Source: Geothrix limicola
GTDB lineage: Bacteria > Acidobacteriota > Holophagae > Holophagales > Holophagaceae
DNA length: 64,000 bases
Direction of reading: 5' to 3'
Assembly: GCF_030268085.1 (NCBI RefSeq)
Contig: NZ_BSDE01000003.1
Span: forward strand, 1 to 64,000
Below the pieces are notes generated by a model that did not search any database, was not told the origin of the DNA, and saw only the letters and a list, made by a program, of their open reading frames with translations. Shown piece after piece: positions 26,400-34,957 of this stretch. How positions within the stretch are numbered: position 1 is the stretch's first letter; each line of letters begins with the position of its first letter. A program made the translations under genes and the position numbers.

Positions 26400-27719
26400 T
26401 CAGAAGTTGTAGCCGATGCCGAGGTTGAACTGATCCTGGGCGGTCTTGGCCTTGTTGTCGGCCTTGGTGTAGTCGGCCTTGACCACCACCTGGGGGATGG
26501 GCTTGTAGTCCATGCCGAAGGTCAGGTAGGTGCGGTCGTTGGCGGGGTCGGCCACGACGCCTGCCGCCACCTGCTTCTGGAGTTTGAGCTGCTCGTAGCG
26601 CACGAAGGGGATCAGGGACTGGCGCGTGCCGCCGCTGCTCAGCAGGTCATAGCCCACTTCCAGATAGCCGCCGGCCTGGTTCGTCCCCACTTCCCGAAGG
26701 ACGCTGGCCGCGGGCAGGGCCTCCACTCCGGCCTTGCTGATGCTGGTCTGAGCGTAGATCGCCCGCACCTGCCAGCCCCGGGCCCGGTACTCGCCGTGCA
26801 CTTCGGCGATGCTGGTGTCGAGGGGCACGCCGGTATCAGGAATCGTGTCATTGCCGCCCTGGTTGCTGTTGCCGCGGTAGAAGCTGCCACCCACCAGCGC
26901 TCCGGGCGTGAAGGTCCAATCGAGCCGTCCCGTGAGGGCCAGCTTGTTGGCCTGGGCCTGCTTGCCCAGCTGCACGGCGCCCGTGATGCCTTCGGCGTTG
27001 AAACCGTGGTCGGCATCCCGCCCGATGCCATCGAGGCCGTTGACCGCGAAAAGACGATAGGTCAGGCCATGGCCGAGATCCCCGTGGATGCCCACGCCGT
27101 TCTCGCGCCACGTGGTGGGGATGATTCCGCCTTCGTTTTCGAGGAAGGGGCGCCGGGCGCCCAGGCGGGAGGGCGGCTCGTGCAGCTCGTTGACGAAGCC
27201 CATGGGCATGAGCAGAAGGCCCGCCCGCACGTTGAAGGCGCGGTTCACGAGGAAGTCCAGGTAGGCGAATTCGAGGATGGCCTCGCCGTCCGTGCTGCGG
27301 TCGCTGTAGCCGCCGTGCTCCCACTCCAGTTCCGTGTTGAGCACGATCCAGTCGTTGAACTTGTAGCCCATGTACAGCACCGCCCGCAGGGCATCCGTCT
27401 GGGCCGTACTCGGCAGCGTGCTGCCATCGGGAAGCAGCTTGCTGCGCGTGTTGGTGTAGAGCACCTCGCCGTAGCCGCCGATGCTCAGGCCACCCTTGGT
27501 GTCGTAGACCTTGGACGCAGAGGCGCCCAGGCCGAAGCGGCCCTGGTCCGGCGCCTCCATCTGGGTGCCCGTGCTCTGGGCCTCGAGCTGCTTGGAGAGG
27601 ATGTCGAGCTTGCGCTCCAGATCCTGGATGCGCTTCTCCTGATCGGGCTTGGGCGGTTCCTGGGCGAAGGCTGGCCCGGCCAGCAGGGTGCACATCAGGG
27701 GAGTGAGGAAGGCTTTCAT
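26400..27719 (-). CDS. Outer-membrane porin, phosphate-selective-porin-like
   Basis: 439 residues: Sec signal peptide (KAFLTPLMCTLLAGPAFAQ), a short coiled coil (DQEKRIQDLERKLDILSKQLEAQ split around residues 26-48) and then an aromatic-rich beta-barrel ending in LGIGYNF, with the C-terminal phenylalanine needed for BAM insertion. Segments like ISIGGYGEVLYTN-type strands and FNVRAGLLLMPMGFVNELHEPP resemble OprO/OprP-type and related trimeric porins. The substrate is not predictable. Its ATG overlaps the apbE stop, so it belongs to the apbE-multicopper oxidase operon. Confidence 0.87.
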   Translation of the reverse strand: MKAFLTPLMCTLLAGPAFAQEPPKPDQEKRIQDLERKLDILSKQLEAQSTGTQMEAPDQGRFGLGASASKVYDTKGGLSIGGYGEVLYTNTRSKLLPDGSTLPSTAQTDALRAVLYMGYKFNDWIVLNTELEWEHGGYSDRSTDGEAILEFAYLDFLVNRAFNVRAGLLLMPMGFVNELHEPPSRLGARRPFLENEGGIIPTTWRENGVGIHGDLGHGLTYRLFAVNGLDGIGRDADHGFNAEGITGAVQLGKQAQANKLALTGRLDWTFTPGALVGGSFYRGNSNQGGNDTIPDTGVPLDTSIAEVHGEYRARGWQVRAIYAQTSISKAGVEALPAASVLREVGTNQAGGYLEVGYDLLSSGGTRQSLIPFVRYEQLKLQKQVAAGVVADPANDRTYLTFGMDYKPIPQVVVKADYTKADNKAKTAQDQFNLGIGYNF

Positions 27720-28729
27720 CGGGGCTCTCTTAGAATCAGGGTGGGGTGGAGGGAACGGAAGGCCGGGCTCAACCGGATGCTGCCGTCCCGAAGCAGAAAG
27801 GCCGCCGCCACGTCGTGGCGTTCGGCCCAGCGAAGGCCAGCCTTGGGTCCCAGGACGTAGAGGGCGGTGGACAGCACGTCCGCCGTCAGGCCGTCCGCCG
27901 CGACGACGGCCGTACTGCCCCAGGCCGGGCAGGGTTCTCCGCTACGAGGGTCCAGGATGTGACGGCCCCGCTCGGAGGTGCCGCTGCAGGAGAGCGAGGC
28001 TTCGTTCAATCGGAAGGTGAGGCGGGGTCGCTGGCGGTCCAGGGGATCGGCCACCGAGGCTTCGACCGGGCTTCCCCATGCCAGGAGCTGGCCGCCGAAA
28101 TCCAGGAGTCCCGCCTGGGCCTGGGCAGCGGCCTTCATGCGATCCAGGGCGTAGCCCTTGAGGAAACCCCCCTCTTCTAAGCCCGCGGCGGGATGGCCCA
28201 GCTGCGCCATGCCGCTGCGCGCATCGAGCCGAAGCAGGGCGGCGCCCGAAGCCTCGCGTGCCTGCGCCACGGCCTCGGGGCTTGGATGCGCGCCCCCCTG
28301 GCGAATGCCCCAGGCGTTCAGCAGCGCCCACAGCACGGGGTCGAAGGCCCCTTCGGTGCGCGCCGTCCAGCCCTTCACGGTTTCCAGCAGACCGATCCAC
28401 TCCGCCGCCAGCGGGACGGCCGCCCCCCGGGCCGCGTTCAGGCGACTCCAGGCGGAGGCCGGATTCCAGGTGGAGCAGGCCGCCTCGATGCGCTGGGTTT
28501 CGGCCAGGGCCGCCTCGGAGGCCTTACCCAGATCACCCGTCCCCTCCAGGTGGACGCGCAGTTCCGTGCCCATGGCGAGCACCCGGCGGTCCATCGCCGG
28601 AAGCGGCGTGGAAGGCGTGGGCTGCGACACCTGTGGCACCGGAGCGGGAGGGGGAAGCGCGATCAACACGAGAATGAGTCTCAAATAATCACATTCCCCT
28701 TTCAAGGCATTTTTGAGATTGGTTCTCAT
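27716..28729 (-). CDS. apbE: FAD:protein FMN transferase (flavinyltransferase)
   Basis: Transfers FMN from FAD to a threonine of exported flavoproteins, here most likely the FMN-binding protein three genes downstream. Family blocks are visible: MGTELRVHLEG near the mature N terminus, GGFLKGYALDRMK, LLDFGGQLLAWG, GRHILDPRSGEP and GLTADVLSTALYVLG, the last carrying the Mg-binding Asp/Thr region. A hydrophobic stretch (LRLILVLIALPPP) is a likely signal peptide without a lipobox cysteine. The start is uncertain: ATG 28729 overlaps an operator-like palindrome and lacks a ribosome-binding site, while a TTG at 28684 begins right at the signal peptide with AGGGGA upstream. The enzyme core is unaffected. 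Confidence 0.88.
   Translation of the reverse strand: MRTNLKNALKGECDYLRLILVLIALPPPAPVPQVSQPTPSTPLPAMDRRVLAMGTELRVHLEGTGDLGKASEAALAETQRIEAACSTWNPASAWSRLNAARGAAVPLAAEWIGLLETVKGWTARTEGAFDPVLWALLNAWGIRQGGAHPSPEAVAQAREASGAALLRLDARSGMAQLGHPAAGLEEGGFLKGYALDRMKAAAQAQAGLLDFGGQLLAWGSPVEASVADPLDRQRPRLTFRLNEASLSCSGTSERGRHILDPRSGEPCPAWGSTAVVAADGLTADVLSTALYVLGPKAGLRWAERHDVAAAFLLRDGSIRLSPAFRSLHPTLILREPR
28669..28683. promoter_or_regulatory. Fur-like palindrome A
   Basis: CGAGAATGAGTCTCA. It agrees with the 7-1-7 Fur consensus (TGATAATNATTATCA) at 10 of 14 fixed positions and shares the (T/C)GAGA-N5-TCTCA arms with palindrome B 45 bases away. It overlaps the possible TTG start of apbE. Confidence 0.4.
28714..28728. 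promoter_or_regulatory. Fur-like palindrome B between apbE and the divergent surface-protein gene
   Basis: TGAGATTGGTTCTCA: perfect TGAGA/TCTCA arms, 10 of 14 matches to the Fur 7-1-7 consensus. It lies in an AT-rich island unlike the surrounding sequence and overlaps a CATAAT (28727-28732) that could be a -10 element for the rightward gene. A metal-responsive repressor bound here could control both divergent units. Confidence 0.45.
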
Positions 28730-28766
28730 AATGTGACCCGAGTCACCCGGCGGGCAAACTGGAGCC

Positions 28767-31373
28767 ATGCCTCTGAGACCTCTCTCCACCCTCCTGCTTC
28801 TGCCCGCCTTGCTTCAGGCGGCCCCCCGCACCCAGGCGCCCGATGCCGCCTGGATCACCTTCACCACGACCCACTACCGCATCCACTGCCCCAGGGCCTT
28901 CGAAACCTTCGGCCGCGAGGTGGCGGGTCGCGTGGAAGGCATCCATGCCCAGTACCTGAACCTCGTCGGCTACGCCCACGACAAGCCCATCGACATCCTG
29001 ATCCAGGACCCCGTGATGGAGTCCAACGGCCAGGCCCTGCCCTTCCTGAACCGGCCCCACGTGGTGCTCTGGAAAACCGAGCCCGAGGCGGACTCCAGCA
29101 TCGGCCACCACCACGGCTGGCCCGAGCTGCTGCTCACCCACGAGCTGGCCCACATGCACCACCTGCTGCGGCCTGCCCGGAAAGCCAGCCTGCTGGAACG
29201 CTGGACCGCCGTGGTGGGCCCTCTGCCCCGCAAGACACCCCGCTGGGCGATCGAAGGTTACGCCACCTACATCGAAGGCAAGCTCACCGGCAGCGGCCGG
29301 CCCCACAGCGCCATCCGCGCCTCGGTCCTGCGCCAGTGGGCCCTGGAGGGGAAGCTGCCTTCGTACGAGGCGATGAGCGGGGCGGAGGGCTTCCTGGGCG
29401 GCAGCATGGCCTACCTGGCGGGCAGCGCCTACCTGGAATGGCTGGACGCCAGAGCCGCCGATCCCAAGGCCTTCCAGACGCTGTGGCTCCGCATCGCTGG
29501 CAAGCGCTCCTTCGAGGAATCCTTCAAGGCCACCTTCGGGTTCGCTCCCAAGGACGGCTATCAGCGCTTCTGCGCCGAGCTCACCCACACGGCCCTGGAA
29601 CTGGAGCGCCGCGCCAAGGCCGAGGGGCTCCGCGAGACCGAAGCAGGAGCGGAGGTCCACCGTCGCGCAAAGCGCGATGACCCGCAGGGCGCAGCCCAGG
29701 AAGGGCTGCGTGAGGGCGAACTCGTCACCCAGCTGCACGGCTGGGCCTCGGACCTGTCCCTCAGCCCCGATGGCTCCAGGCTCCTGGCGCGGGTGCTCGA
29801 TCCCCGAAAGCCCGGGCTCTACCTCTGGGACCTGAAGGCTCCGAAGGCCAAGGCCGCCGACAAGAAGGCGGACCCCGACGAGCCCGCCGATCATGCCCCG
29901 GCGCTGCCCGTGCTTCCCCCCACCCGGCGGCTGGGCCGCATCGACGGCGCCCTGCCCGCCAAGCCCTCCTGGACCTCGGCCAGCACCATCGCCTACGAGC
30001 TGCGCCTGCCCGATGGTGAAGGCGTCCTCCAACCGCACCTCCGGACCTGGCGCGTGGGCCCGGGCACCGCACCCGTGACGCCCGCGCCCACCGCCTCCCT
30101 CGCCTGGAAAGAGGTCGACGGCATCTGGAACCTCGTGGATGGCGCAGGAAGGCCCCTCACGCGCACCCTGGCGGCCGCCTGGAATCCCGTGGCCTCGCCC
30201 GATGGCAAGTGGATCTACTACACCCAGCTCAGCGCCACGGGCCTGCAGATCCGCAGGCTCGACGCGTCCCTGCCGCCCCTCGAGGAAAGGCCCCTGCCCC
30301 AGGACGCCGCGGCCCTGGTGAAGCAGACGATTCTGCCCAAGGCCGACGAACCCAGCCCCCTGCCTCCGCCCGTCTCCGTGGAGCCGCACCCCTACCGCGT
30401 CGGAGAGACCCACCATGTGTTCTCCCTCGTGGGCTACAGCGACACGCCCTCGGGCACCAGCCTGCAGGTGGGCGGCGGCGGCAATGATGTGCTGGGGCGC
30501 CTGAACTGGCAGGTGCTCGCGGGCCTCGGCAACGCCACGGGCCCGCGCGGCGGCAATCTGGGCGCGGCCTGGCGGGGCTGGCGCTGGGCACCCTCGCTTC
30601 AGATCTTCTCCACGCTGGATCAGCCCTCCCGGCAGGATCACCTCTTCGTGAAGGGTATGGATCGGGAGCGACGGGGCGCCGAGCTGGCCTTCGCCTACGA
30701 GGACCTGGGCCGGCCTCGCTTCAGCTTCCGCCCCGTGGCGGCCTTCGAGCGCATCACGCCCATCGGCGGGGAGGTGCTCACTCGCGCCCTGGCTGGCGGC
30801 GTCGCCTCCCTGTCCAACCACTGGAGCCAGGACGGTCAGGGTTTCCGGGGCGCCGCGACTCTCCACGAGTACCAGGGACGCACCGAGGGCCGGGCCTGGA
30901 CCCTCAGCCGCCTCGCCCTCACAGCCGGGTGGATCAACCCCTGGGCGCCCCTCAGCCTCCAGGCCGAGGCCGGCCGTCTCAACGGCGACCCGGGCCCCTT
31001 CGACCGCTTCCACCTCGGCGGCGTGCCGACCTCCCTCCTGCCCACCGCCCTGGATGCCAACCGCGTGGTGCAGGCCGCCCTTCCCGCCTACACGAGCACG
31101 GGCAACCGCCTGGCGCGGCTCCGGAGCGAACTGGGCCTGGGCGTCTTCCGGGCCTACGTCGAACACGCGACCCTCTGGCCGGACAGCGCGCCGCGCCCTT
31201 CGGCCCAGCGGGTGGCGGGTCTCGAATTGGATAGCCGCCACCTCAATCTGCCGATGGATGTGCTGCGCAGGATGGCGGGGAACCTCTCCTTCACCCTGGG
31301 CCTCCACAGGCCCCTCGACGGGGTGATGAAGGACCGTACGGTGGGAACCCTCAGCGTGATCGTGCGACCCTAA
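28767..31373 (+). CDS. Exported gluzincin-like protein with propeller and C-terminal barrel-like region
   Basis: 868 residues with signal peptide. Residues about 30-290 resemble the peptidase MA-like family: HELAHMHH (HExxH zinc site, about 129-136) followed by WAIEGYATYIEGK, whose glutamate is placed as the third zinc ligand. The middle (about 325-500) has TolB/WD40-like repeats (LSLSPDGSRLLARVLDP; PVASPDGKWIYYTQL). The C-terminal third is rich in alternating aromatic strands (WRGWRWAPSLQIF; FDRFHLGGVPTSLL) and looks like an outer-membrane barrel of the BamA/TamA type. This suggests a surface metalloprotein anchored by its own barrel. It has a GGAG start site and is divergent from apbE. Confidence 0.82.
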   Translation: MPLRPLSTLLLLPALLQAAPRTQAPDAAWITFTTTHYRIHCPRAFETFGREVAGRVEGIHAQYLNLVGYAHDKPIDILIQDPVMESNGQALPFLNRPHVVLWKTEPEADSSIGHHHGWPELLLTHELAHMHHLLRPARKASLLERWTAVVGPLPRKTPRWAIEGYATYIEGKLTGSGRPHSAIRASVLRQWALEGKLPSYEAMSGAEGFLGGSMAYLAGSAYLEWLDARAADPKAFQTLWLRIAGKRSFEESFKATFGFAPKDGYQRFCAELTHTALELERRAKAEGLRETEAGAEVHRRAKRDDPQGAAQEGLREGELVTQLHGWASDLSLSPDGSRLLARVLDPRKPGLYLWDLKAPKAKAADKKADPDEPADHAPALPVLPPTRRLGRIDGALPAKPSWTSASTIAYELRLPDGEGVLQPHLRTWRVGPGTAPVTPAPTASLAWKEVDGIWNLVDGAGRPLTRTLAAAWNPVASPDGKWIYYTQLSATGLQIRRLDASLPPLEERPLPQDAAALVKQTILPKADEPSPLPPPVSVEPHPYRVGETHHVFSLVGYSDTPSGTSLQVGGGGNDVLGRLNWQVLAGLGNATGPRGGNLGAAWRGWRWAPSLQIFSTLDQPSRQDHLFVKGMDRERRGAELAFAYEDLGRPRFSFRPVAAFERITPIGGEVLTRALAGGVASLSNHWSQDGQGFRGAATLHEYQGRTEGRAWTLSRLALTAGWINPWAPLSLQAEAGRLNGDPGPFDRFHLGGVPTSLLPTALDANRVVQAALPAYTSTGNRLARLRSELGLGVFRAYVEHATLWPDSAPRPSAQRVAGLELDSRHLNLPMDVLRRMAGNLSFTLGLHRPLDGVMKDRTVGTLSVIVRP

Positions 31374-31391
31374 GCTGCCCCAGGGACTCGA

Positions 31392-32582
31392 ATGCCCTTC
31401 CTGATCGCCCTCATCCTCATCGTGCTCGTCCAGTGGTTCCACCTGCGCCTGCTGCGCCTGGAGCTTCCGGACCGCACGCACCGGTGGCTGCCCTGGGCGC
31501 TCATTCTCGTGCATGTGCCCCTGATCGTGTTCGCGCTCCTCCGCGTGGCCAGCCTGAGCGGGCACCCCTCCCTGCCCCTGCTGCGGTCCCTGGCGCGCTC
31601 GGGCTTCTATTTCCAGGCCTTCACGGTGCTCCACCTGATCATCGCCATGATCGCGGAGGGCACCTGGCGGATCAGCCGCCTGGGCCATCCGGATGATCTG
31701 GAGGCGGAAGCCGAGGCACCGGACGACGCCGGGCGCCGCGCCTTTCTGCGCACGGCGGCCGTCGCCAGCACGGGCGCCGCCGCAGCCCTGGGCGCGGGCG
31801 GCTCCCGCGAAGCCTACGGGGATCCGAGGATCACGCGGCTTCCCCTCGCCTTCCCGGATCTGCCCGAGGGACTGGATGGCCTGCGCCTCGCTCAGCTCAG
31901 CGACCTTCATGCGGGCCCCCTCATCGGTCCGGCCACCCTGCGCCGCTGGCGCGAGCTGGCGGAGCGCGAACAGCCCGAACTGCTCCTCTTCACCGGCGAT
32001 CTGGTGGACAGTCGCCCTGAGGAACTCGAAGCCCTGCTCGTCGCCTTCCAGGGGTGGAATCCGCCCCTCGGACGCTTCGCCATCCTCGGCAACCACGACT
32101 ACTTTGACGATCCCCGTCCCATCTGGCGCGACCTGGAGGCCGCGGGAATCCGCTGCCTGGAGAACGCGGCGACCCTCATCCCGCGGGGAGACGCGACCCT
32201 GGCCCTCATGGGCCTGCAGGATCCCATGGCGCGGAACGGCCGCTTCCGCCGCATGGTCTTCGGCCCCGGACCCCGGCCCGCCGAGGCCGCCCGCGACCTG
32301 CCCGCCGACGCCTTCCGCATCTGCATGAACCACCGCCCCAGCGAATGGGAACAGGCCCTGGCGGCGGGGGCCCGGCTCACGCTCTCGGGTCACACCCACG
32401 GCGGCCAGATCAACCCCATTCCCGGTATCAGCAGCGCCCGCCTCATCGGCCCGCGCACGCAGGGCCTCTTCCGCGAGGGCGAGGATCTGCTCTACGTCAG
32501 CCGCGGCCTGGGCGTGGTGGGCCTCCCCATGCGCATCGCCGCGCCGCCGGAGATCGTCATCATCACGCTGAAGCGGGGCTAG
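31392..32582 (+). CDS. Membrane metallophosphoesterase, YkuE-like
   Basis: 396 residues. Three membrane helices fill about residues 1-95, then a twin-arginine-like RRAFLRTAAVASTGAAAA (about 114-131) precedes the catalytic domain. The calcineurin-like blocks are complete: LSDLHAG, FTGDLVD, GNHDYF and SGHTHGGQ, giving the two-metal site. The relatives YkuE/YaeI act on lipid-linked or UDP-sugar phosphates, so a lipid substrate at the membrane is plausible. It starts 18 bases after the gluzincin gene and is probably co-transcribed. Confidence 0.9.
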   Translation: MPFLIALILIVLVQWFHLRLLRLELPDRTHRWLPWALILVHVPLIVFALLRVASLSGHPSLPLLRSLARSGFYFQAFTVLHLIIAMIAEGTWRISRLGHPDDLEAEAEAPDDAGRRAFLRTAAVASTGAAAALGAGGSREAYGDPRITRLPLAFPDLPEGLDGLRLAQLSDLHAGPLIGPATLRRWRELAEREQPELLLFTGDLVDSRPEELEALLVAFQGWNPPLGRFAILGNHDYFDDPRPIWRDLEAAGIRCLENAATLIPRGDATLALMGLQDPMARNGRFRRMVFGPGPRPAEAARDLPADAFRICMNHRPSEWEQALAAGARLTLSGHTHGGQINPIPGISSARLIGPRTQGLFREGEDLLYVSRGLGVVGLPMRIAAPPEIVIITLKRG

Positions 32583-32595
32583 TTCACTTCCCCGT

Positions 32596-32859
32596 TCACT
32601 TCTCTTTGCGAAGGGCTGCCTGCACCTGGGCCTGTACTTGGGCGAGGGCGAGGGTCGCGGCTTCGGGGGCCTTCGCCGGCGCCGCGAGGGATCGCTTGGC
32701 CACGCCGGGCAGGGCTTCCAGGCCGCGCAGGAAGCCCGCGCACACGCGGCAGAGCAGGAGATGCAGCCAGATGCCGAGCCGCCTCCGCAGCGGCAGCGCG
32801 CCTTCCAGATACTCGGTGAGTTCGGTCTGGACGTCGTGGCAGGAGGGCAGGAGCTTCAT
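32596..32859 (-). CDS. Zinc-finger anti-sigma factor
   Basis: 87 residues starting at an ATG that overlaps the TGA of the sigma gene (ATGA). It has the anti-sigma zf-HC2 pattern: cysteine in SCHDVQTELTEYLEG near the start and HLLLCRVC (about residues 33-40), i.e. Cys...HxxxCxxC. Unlike many relatives it has no membrane helix, so it would be a soluble zinc- or redox-responsive anti-sigma factor. It should bind the ECF sigma factor encoded just upstream and release it on metal or thiol stress. Confidence 0.85.
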   Translation of the reverse strand: MKLLPSCHDVQTELTEYLEGALPLRRRLGIWLHLLLCRVCAGFLRGLEALPGVAKRSLAAPAKAPEAATLALAQVQAQVQAALRKEK

Positions 32860-33473
32860 GAGCGGCCTCCCAGGACATGGCTTCGCAGGCGCGCCTGAAG
32901 CAGCACCCGGGCGCGGTGGAGCCGCTGCCGGACGGTGCCTGGCGCCAGTTGGAGGTGGCGGGCGATGGCGTCGAGATCCCAGTCCTCCAGATCCTTCAGG
33001 ACGAAGACGATCCGCTGCGAATCCGGCAGCTCGTCCAGGGCCCGCAGCAGGCAGGCCCGCATCTCCTGCTTCTCCACCAGCGCGTGGGCCTGCGCCTCTT
33101 CCTGCCATTCGGGCAGGTGGTCCGTTTCCGTGTGGTGGCCGCGCTCATCAAAGGGCCCGAGGGCCAACGGCTCGGGGCGTTCCATGTCCTGGATCCGCAC
33201 CCGGCTGCGCCGCGTCATCAGGGCCGCGTTCAGGCAGATCTTGTAGCCCCAGCTGCTGAAGCGGCTGCGTCCCTCGAACCTGGGCAGATCGCGGTGCATG
33301 CTCATGAGCGCGTCCTGCAGCGCATCCTGGGCATCGGCCTCGTTGCCCAGGATGCGCTGGATCCCGTTGAAGAAGAGCGAGAGGTGGGGCTGCACGAGAC
33401 CGCCGAAGGCCTCCGAGTCGCCCTGGGCGGCCCGCTGGATCAGCTCCGGTTCTGCGAGAAGGGTTGCCGTCAT
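32856..33473 (-). CDS. ECF RNA polymerase sigma factor
   Basis: 205 residues with region 2 (DALQDALMSMHRDLPRFEGRS, about 50-70, followed by FSSWGYKICLNAAL) and region 4 (LPDSQRIVFVLKDLEDWD, then IARHLQLAPGTVRQRLHRAR). Regions 1.1 and 3 are absent, as in ECF factors. It is followed by its zinc-finger anti-sigma gene and preceded by YceI and the HvfC/HvfB/HvfA-like genes on the same strand. By analogy with other DUF692/DUF2063 operons run by ECF factors, it may drive this operon, but I could not identify its promoter. Confidence 0.92.
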   Translation of the reverse strand: MTATLLAEPELIQRAAQGDSEAFGGLVQPHLSLFFNGIQRILGNEADAQDALQDALMSMHRDLPRFEGRSRFSSWGYKICLNAALMTRRSRVRIQDMERPEPLALGPFDERGHHTETDHLPEWQEEAQAHALVEKQEMRACLLRALDELPDSQRIVFVLKDLEDWDLDAIARHLQLAPGTVRQRLHRARVLLQARLRSHVLGGRS

Positions 33474-33512
33474 GCCGCTGCCAGTGTCGGCGGCGGCCCC
33501 TTCCCCGGCAAG

Positions 33513-34136
33513 CTACTTCTTGGCGGGGGCCTTCTTCGAGGCGACGGGCGGCTTCATCGCGGCCTTGGGCTCTTCGAAGAAGCCCACCAGCAGGAGGTTC
33601 AGTTCCACCTGGCGCTTTAGGCTGATCTTGGCCGCCACGCTTTCGGCGCCGATGCCGTAGTCCAGGCGGTCCAGGGGCAGCATGGTTCGGTACGACCAGG
33701 TGCGCACGCCGGCGCCGTTCATGCCCTCGGCGGGCTCGAAGGAGAGGTCGAGGTCCTTGCTGACCCCGTGCATCTGAAGGGTGCCGTGGACCTTCACGCG
33801 GTCGCCCTCCTTGCGGACATCGCTGGAGGTGAAGGTGATCTTCGGATACTTGGCCACGTCGAAGAAATCCGCCGAGCGCAGGTGTTCGTCGCGGCTCTGG
33901 ATCGCCGTGTTGAGCGACTTCGCATCGATCTCGAGGCGCACCTTCGCACCCTCGAAGGTGGCCGGATCGCCCTGGATATCGGCCTTGTAGTGCGCGAAGC
34001 GGCCCGGCACGTCGAAGAGCAGAGTCGAAGCCTTGAAACCCAGCACCGTGTGGTTGTCGTCCACGCGGAAGACCTTGGTTTGGGCCATGAGGGTAGGAGC
34101 CAGCAGCAGGGCTGGCAGGAGGATGCGAAGGAGCAT
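33513..34136 (-). CDS. YceI-family periplasmic protein
   Basis: 207 residues with Sec signal peptide (LLRILLPALLLAPTLMAQ). The YceI lipocalin-like fold is shown by VDDNHTVLGFKASTLLFDVPGRF, KSLNTAIQSRDEHLRSADFFDVAKYPKITFTS (both segments split), VHGTLQMHGVSKDLDL and the closing LDYGIGAESVAAKISLKRQVELNL. YceI proteins bind isoprenoid lipids and are often co-located with redox or metal-stress genes. The C terminus has an odd Lys/Ala/Pro tail. It sits 14 bases after the hvfC-like gene, so it looks like part of that operon. Confidence 0.9.
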   Translation of the reverse strand: MLLRILLPALLLAPTLMAQTKVFRVDDNHTVLGFKASTLLFDVPGRFAHYKADIQGDPATFEGAKVRLEIDAKSLNTAIQSRDEHLRSADFFDVAKYPKITFTSSDVRKEGDRVKVHGTLQMHGVSKDLDLSFEPAEGMNGAGVRTWSYRTMLPLDRLDYGIGAESVAAKISLKRQVELNLLLVGFFEEPKAAMKPPVASKKAPAKK

Positions 34137-34150
34137 GGGGGCCTCTCGGG

Positions 34151-34957
34151 CTAGGTGGGGGTTTGGAATCCGGCGATGGCGCCGTCTCGATGCAGGTCTT
34201 TGAGCAGGGTCATCGCCGCGTCGGGGCCGGCCAGGCCCAGGGCCGCGGCCACCTCGCCAAGGGGCCGGTCCTGGGCCCGCACGAGGAGCGCCGCCGTGGC
34301 GGGGGTCAGCTCCAGGAGCCGGGCATCGCCATCAGCCAGGCGATAGGCGATGAGATGAGTGGGGCGGATTTCGGGCACCGGTGAGGCTTCGCTCGCGCGA
34401 TGCACCGCATGGGTGTAGGTCAGGATCTGGGTGGCCGGATCCAGGACGATGCAGTCTTCGGGCGTCGGTTCCGCGCGCAGGCCTTCGGGCCGAGCCGCAT
34501 CCGGAAACCGGGCGACGAGCACTTCCAGGATCTCGACGTGGGCCAGTTCGAGCAGGAAGGGCCAGCGGTCCTGGCCCCAGCGCGTGCTGGCCAGCCAGCC
34601 CAGGAAGGTGGGGGCGATGTCGCGGTACTGGCCGCTGCGGATGAGACGGGCCTCGAGGAAGGCCTGGACACAGGGCTCCCAGGCTCCGGCCGGTTCCAGC
34701 AGAGCCTTTGTCACAGGGAACATGGTTTCGAGAGGCTCGATGAGGCTGGCCCGGGCCAGCTCGCGGTAGGTGAGCATCGCTTCGGCCTGGTCCCGGAAGG
34801 CCTGCTGATCGGCGCCCGGAAGGGCCTGGCTCCGCGCGACGCGGCCGGGGTCGGCCTCGAGGGCGACCTCGTCCGCATCCAGGACCAGCGAGGCCATGGC
34901 GCGCTGCAGGCGGAGGGTTCTCGGTTCGGACCCGGATCCGGTCGTCGCTTCAGGCAT
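34151..34957 (-). CDS. hvfC: DUF2063 (HvfC/BufC-like) partner of the DUF692 enzyme
   Basis: 268 residues from the ATG at 34957, which overlaps the end of the hvfB-like gene by 8 bases. The N-terminal part (FRDQAEAMLTYRELARASLIEPLETMFPVTKALL, split) matches the DUF2063 'putative DNA-binding domain', with the typical RLIRSGQYRDIAPTFLGWL block. The C-terminal part has THLIAYRLADGDARLLELTPATAALL, typical of HvfC. In characterised HvfBC/BufBC pairs this protein recruits the precursor peptide and forms a complex with the DUF692 iron enzyme. A nucleic-acid role is not expected despite the family's name. Confidence 0.85.
   Translation of the reverse strand: MPEATTGSGSEPRTLRLQRAMASLVLDADEVALEADPGRVARSQALPGADQQAFRDQAEAMLTYRELARASLIEPLETMFPVTKALLEPAGAWEPCVQAFLEARLIRSGQYRDIAPTFLGWLASTRWGQDRWPFLLELAHVEILEVLVARFPDAARPEGLRAEPTPEDCIVLDPATQILTYTHAVHRASEASPVPEIRPTHLIAYRLADGDARLLELTPATAALLVRAQDRPLGEVAAALGLAGPDAAMTLLKDLHRDGAIAGFQTPT

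Noticed and set aside
28743-32399. A 1218-residue open frame on the minus strand
   Set aside because: It is the GC-rich shadow of the gluzincin and phosphoesterase genes, which have clear motifs on the plus strand; the minus frame has low-complexity Gly/Ala/Arg/Gln sequence and no motif.
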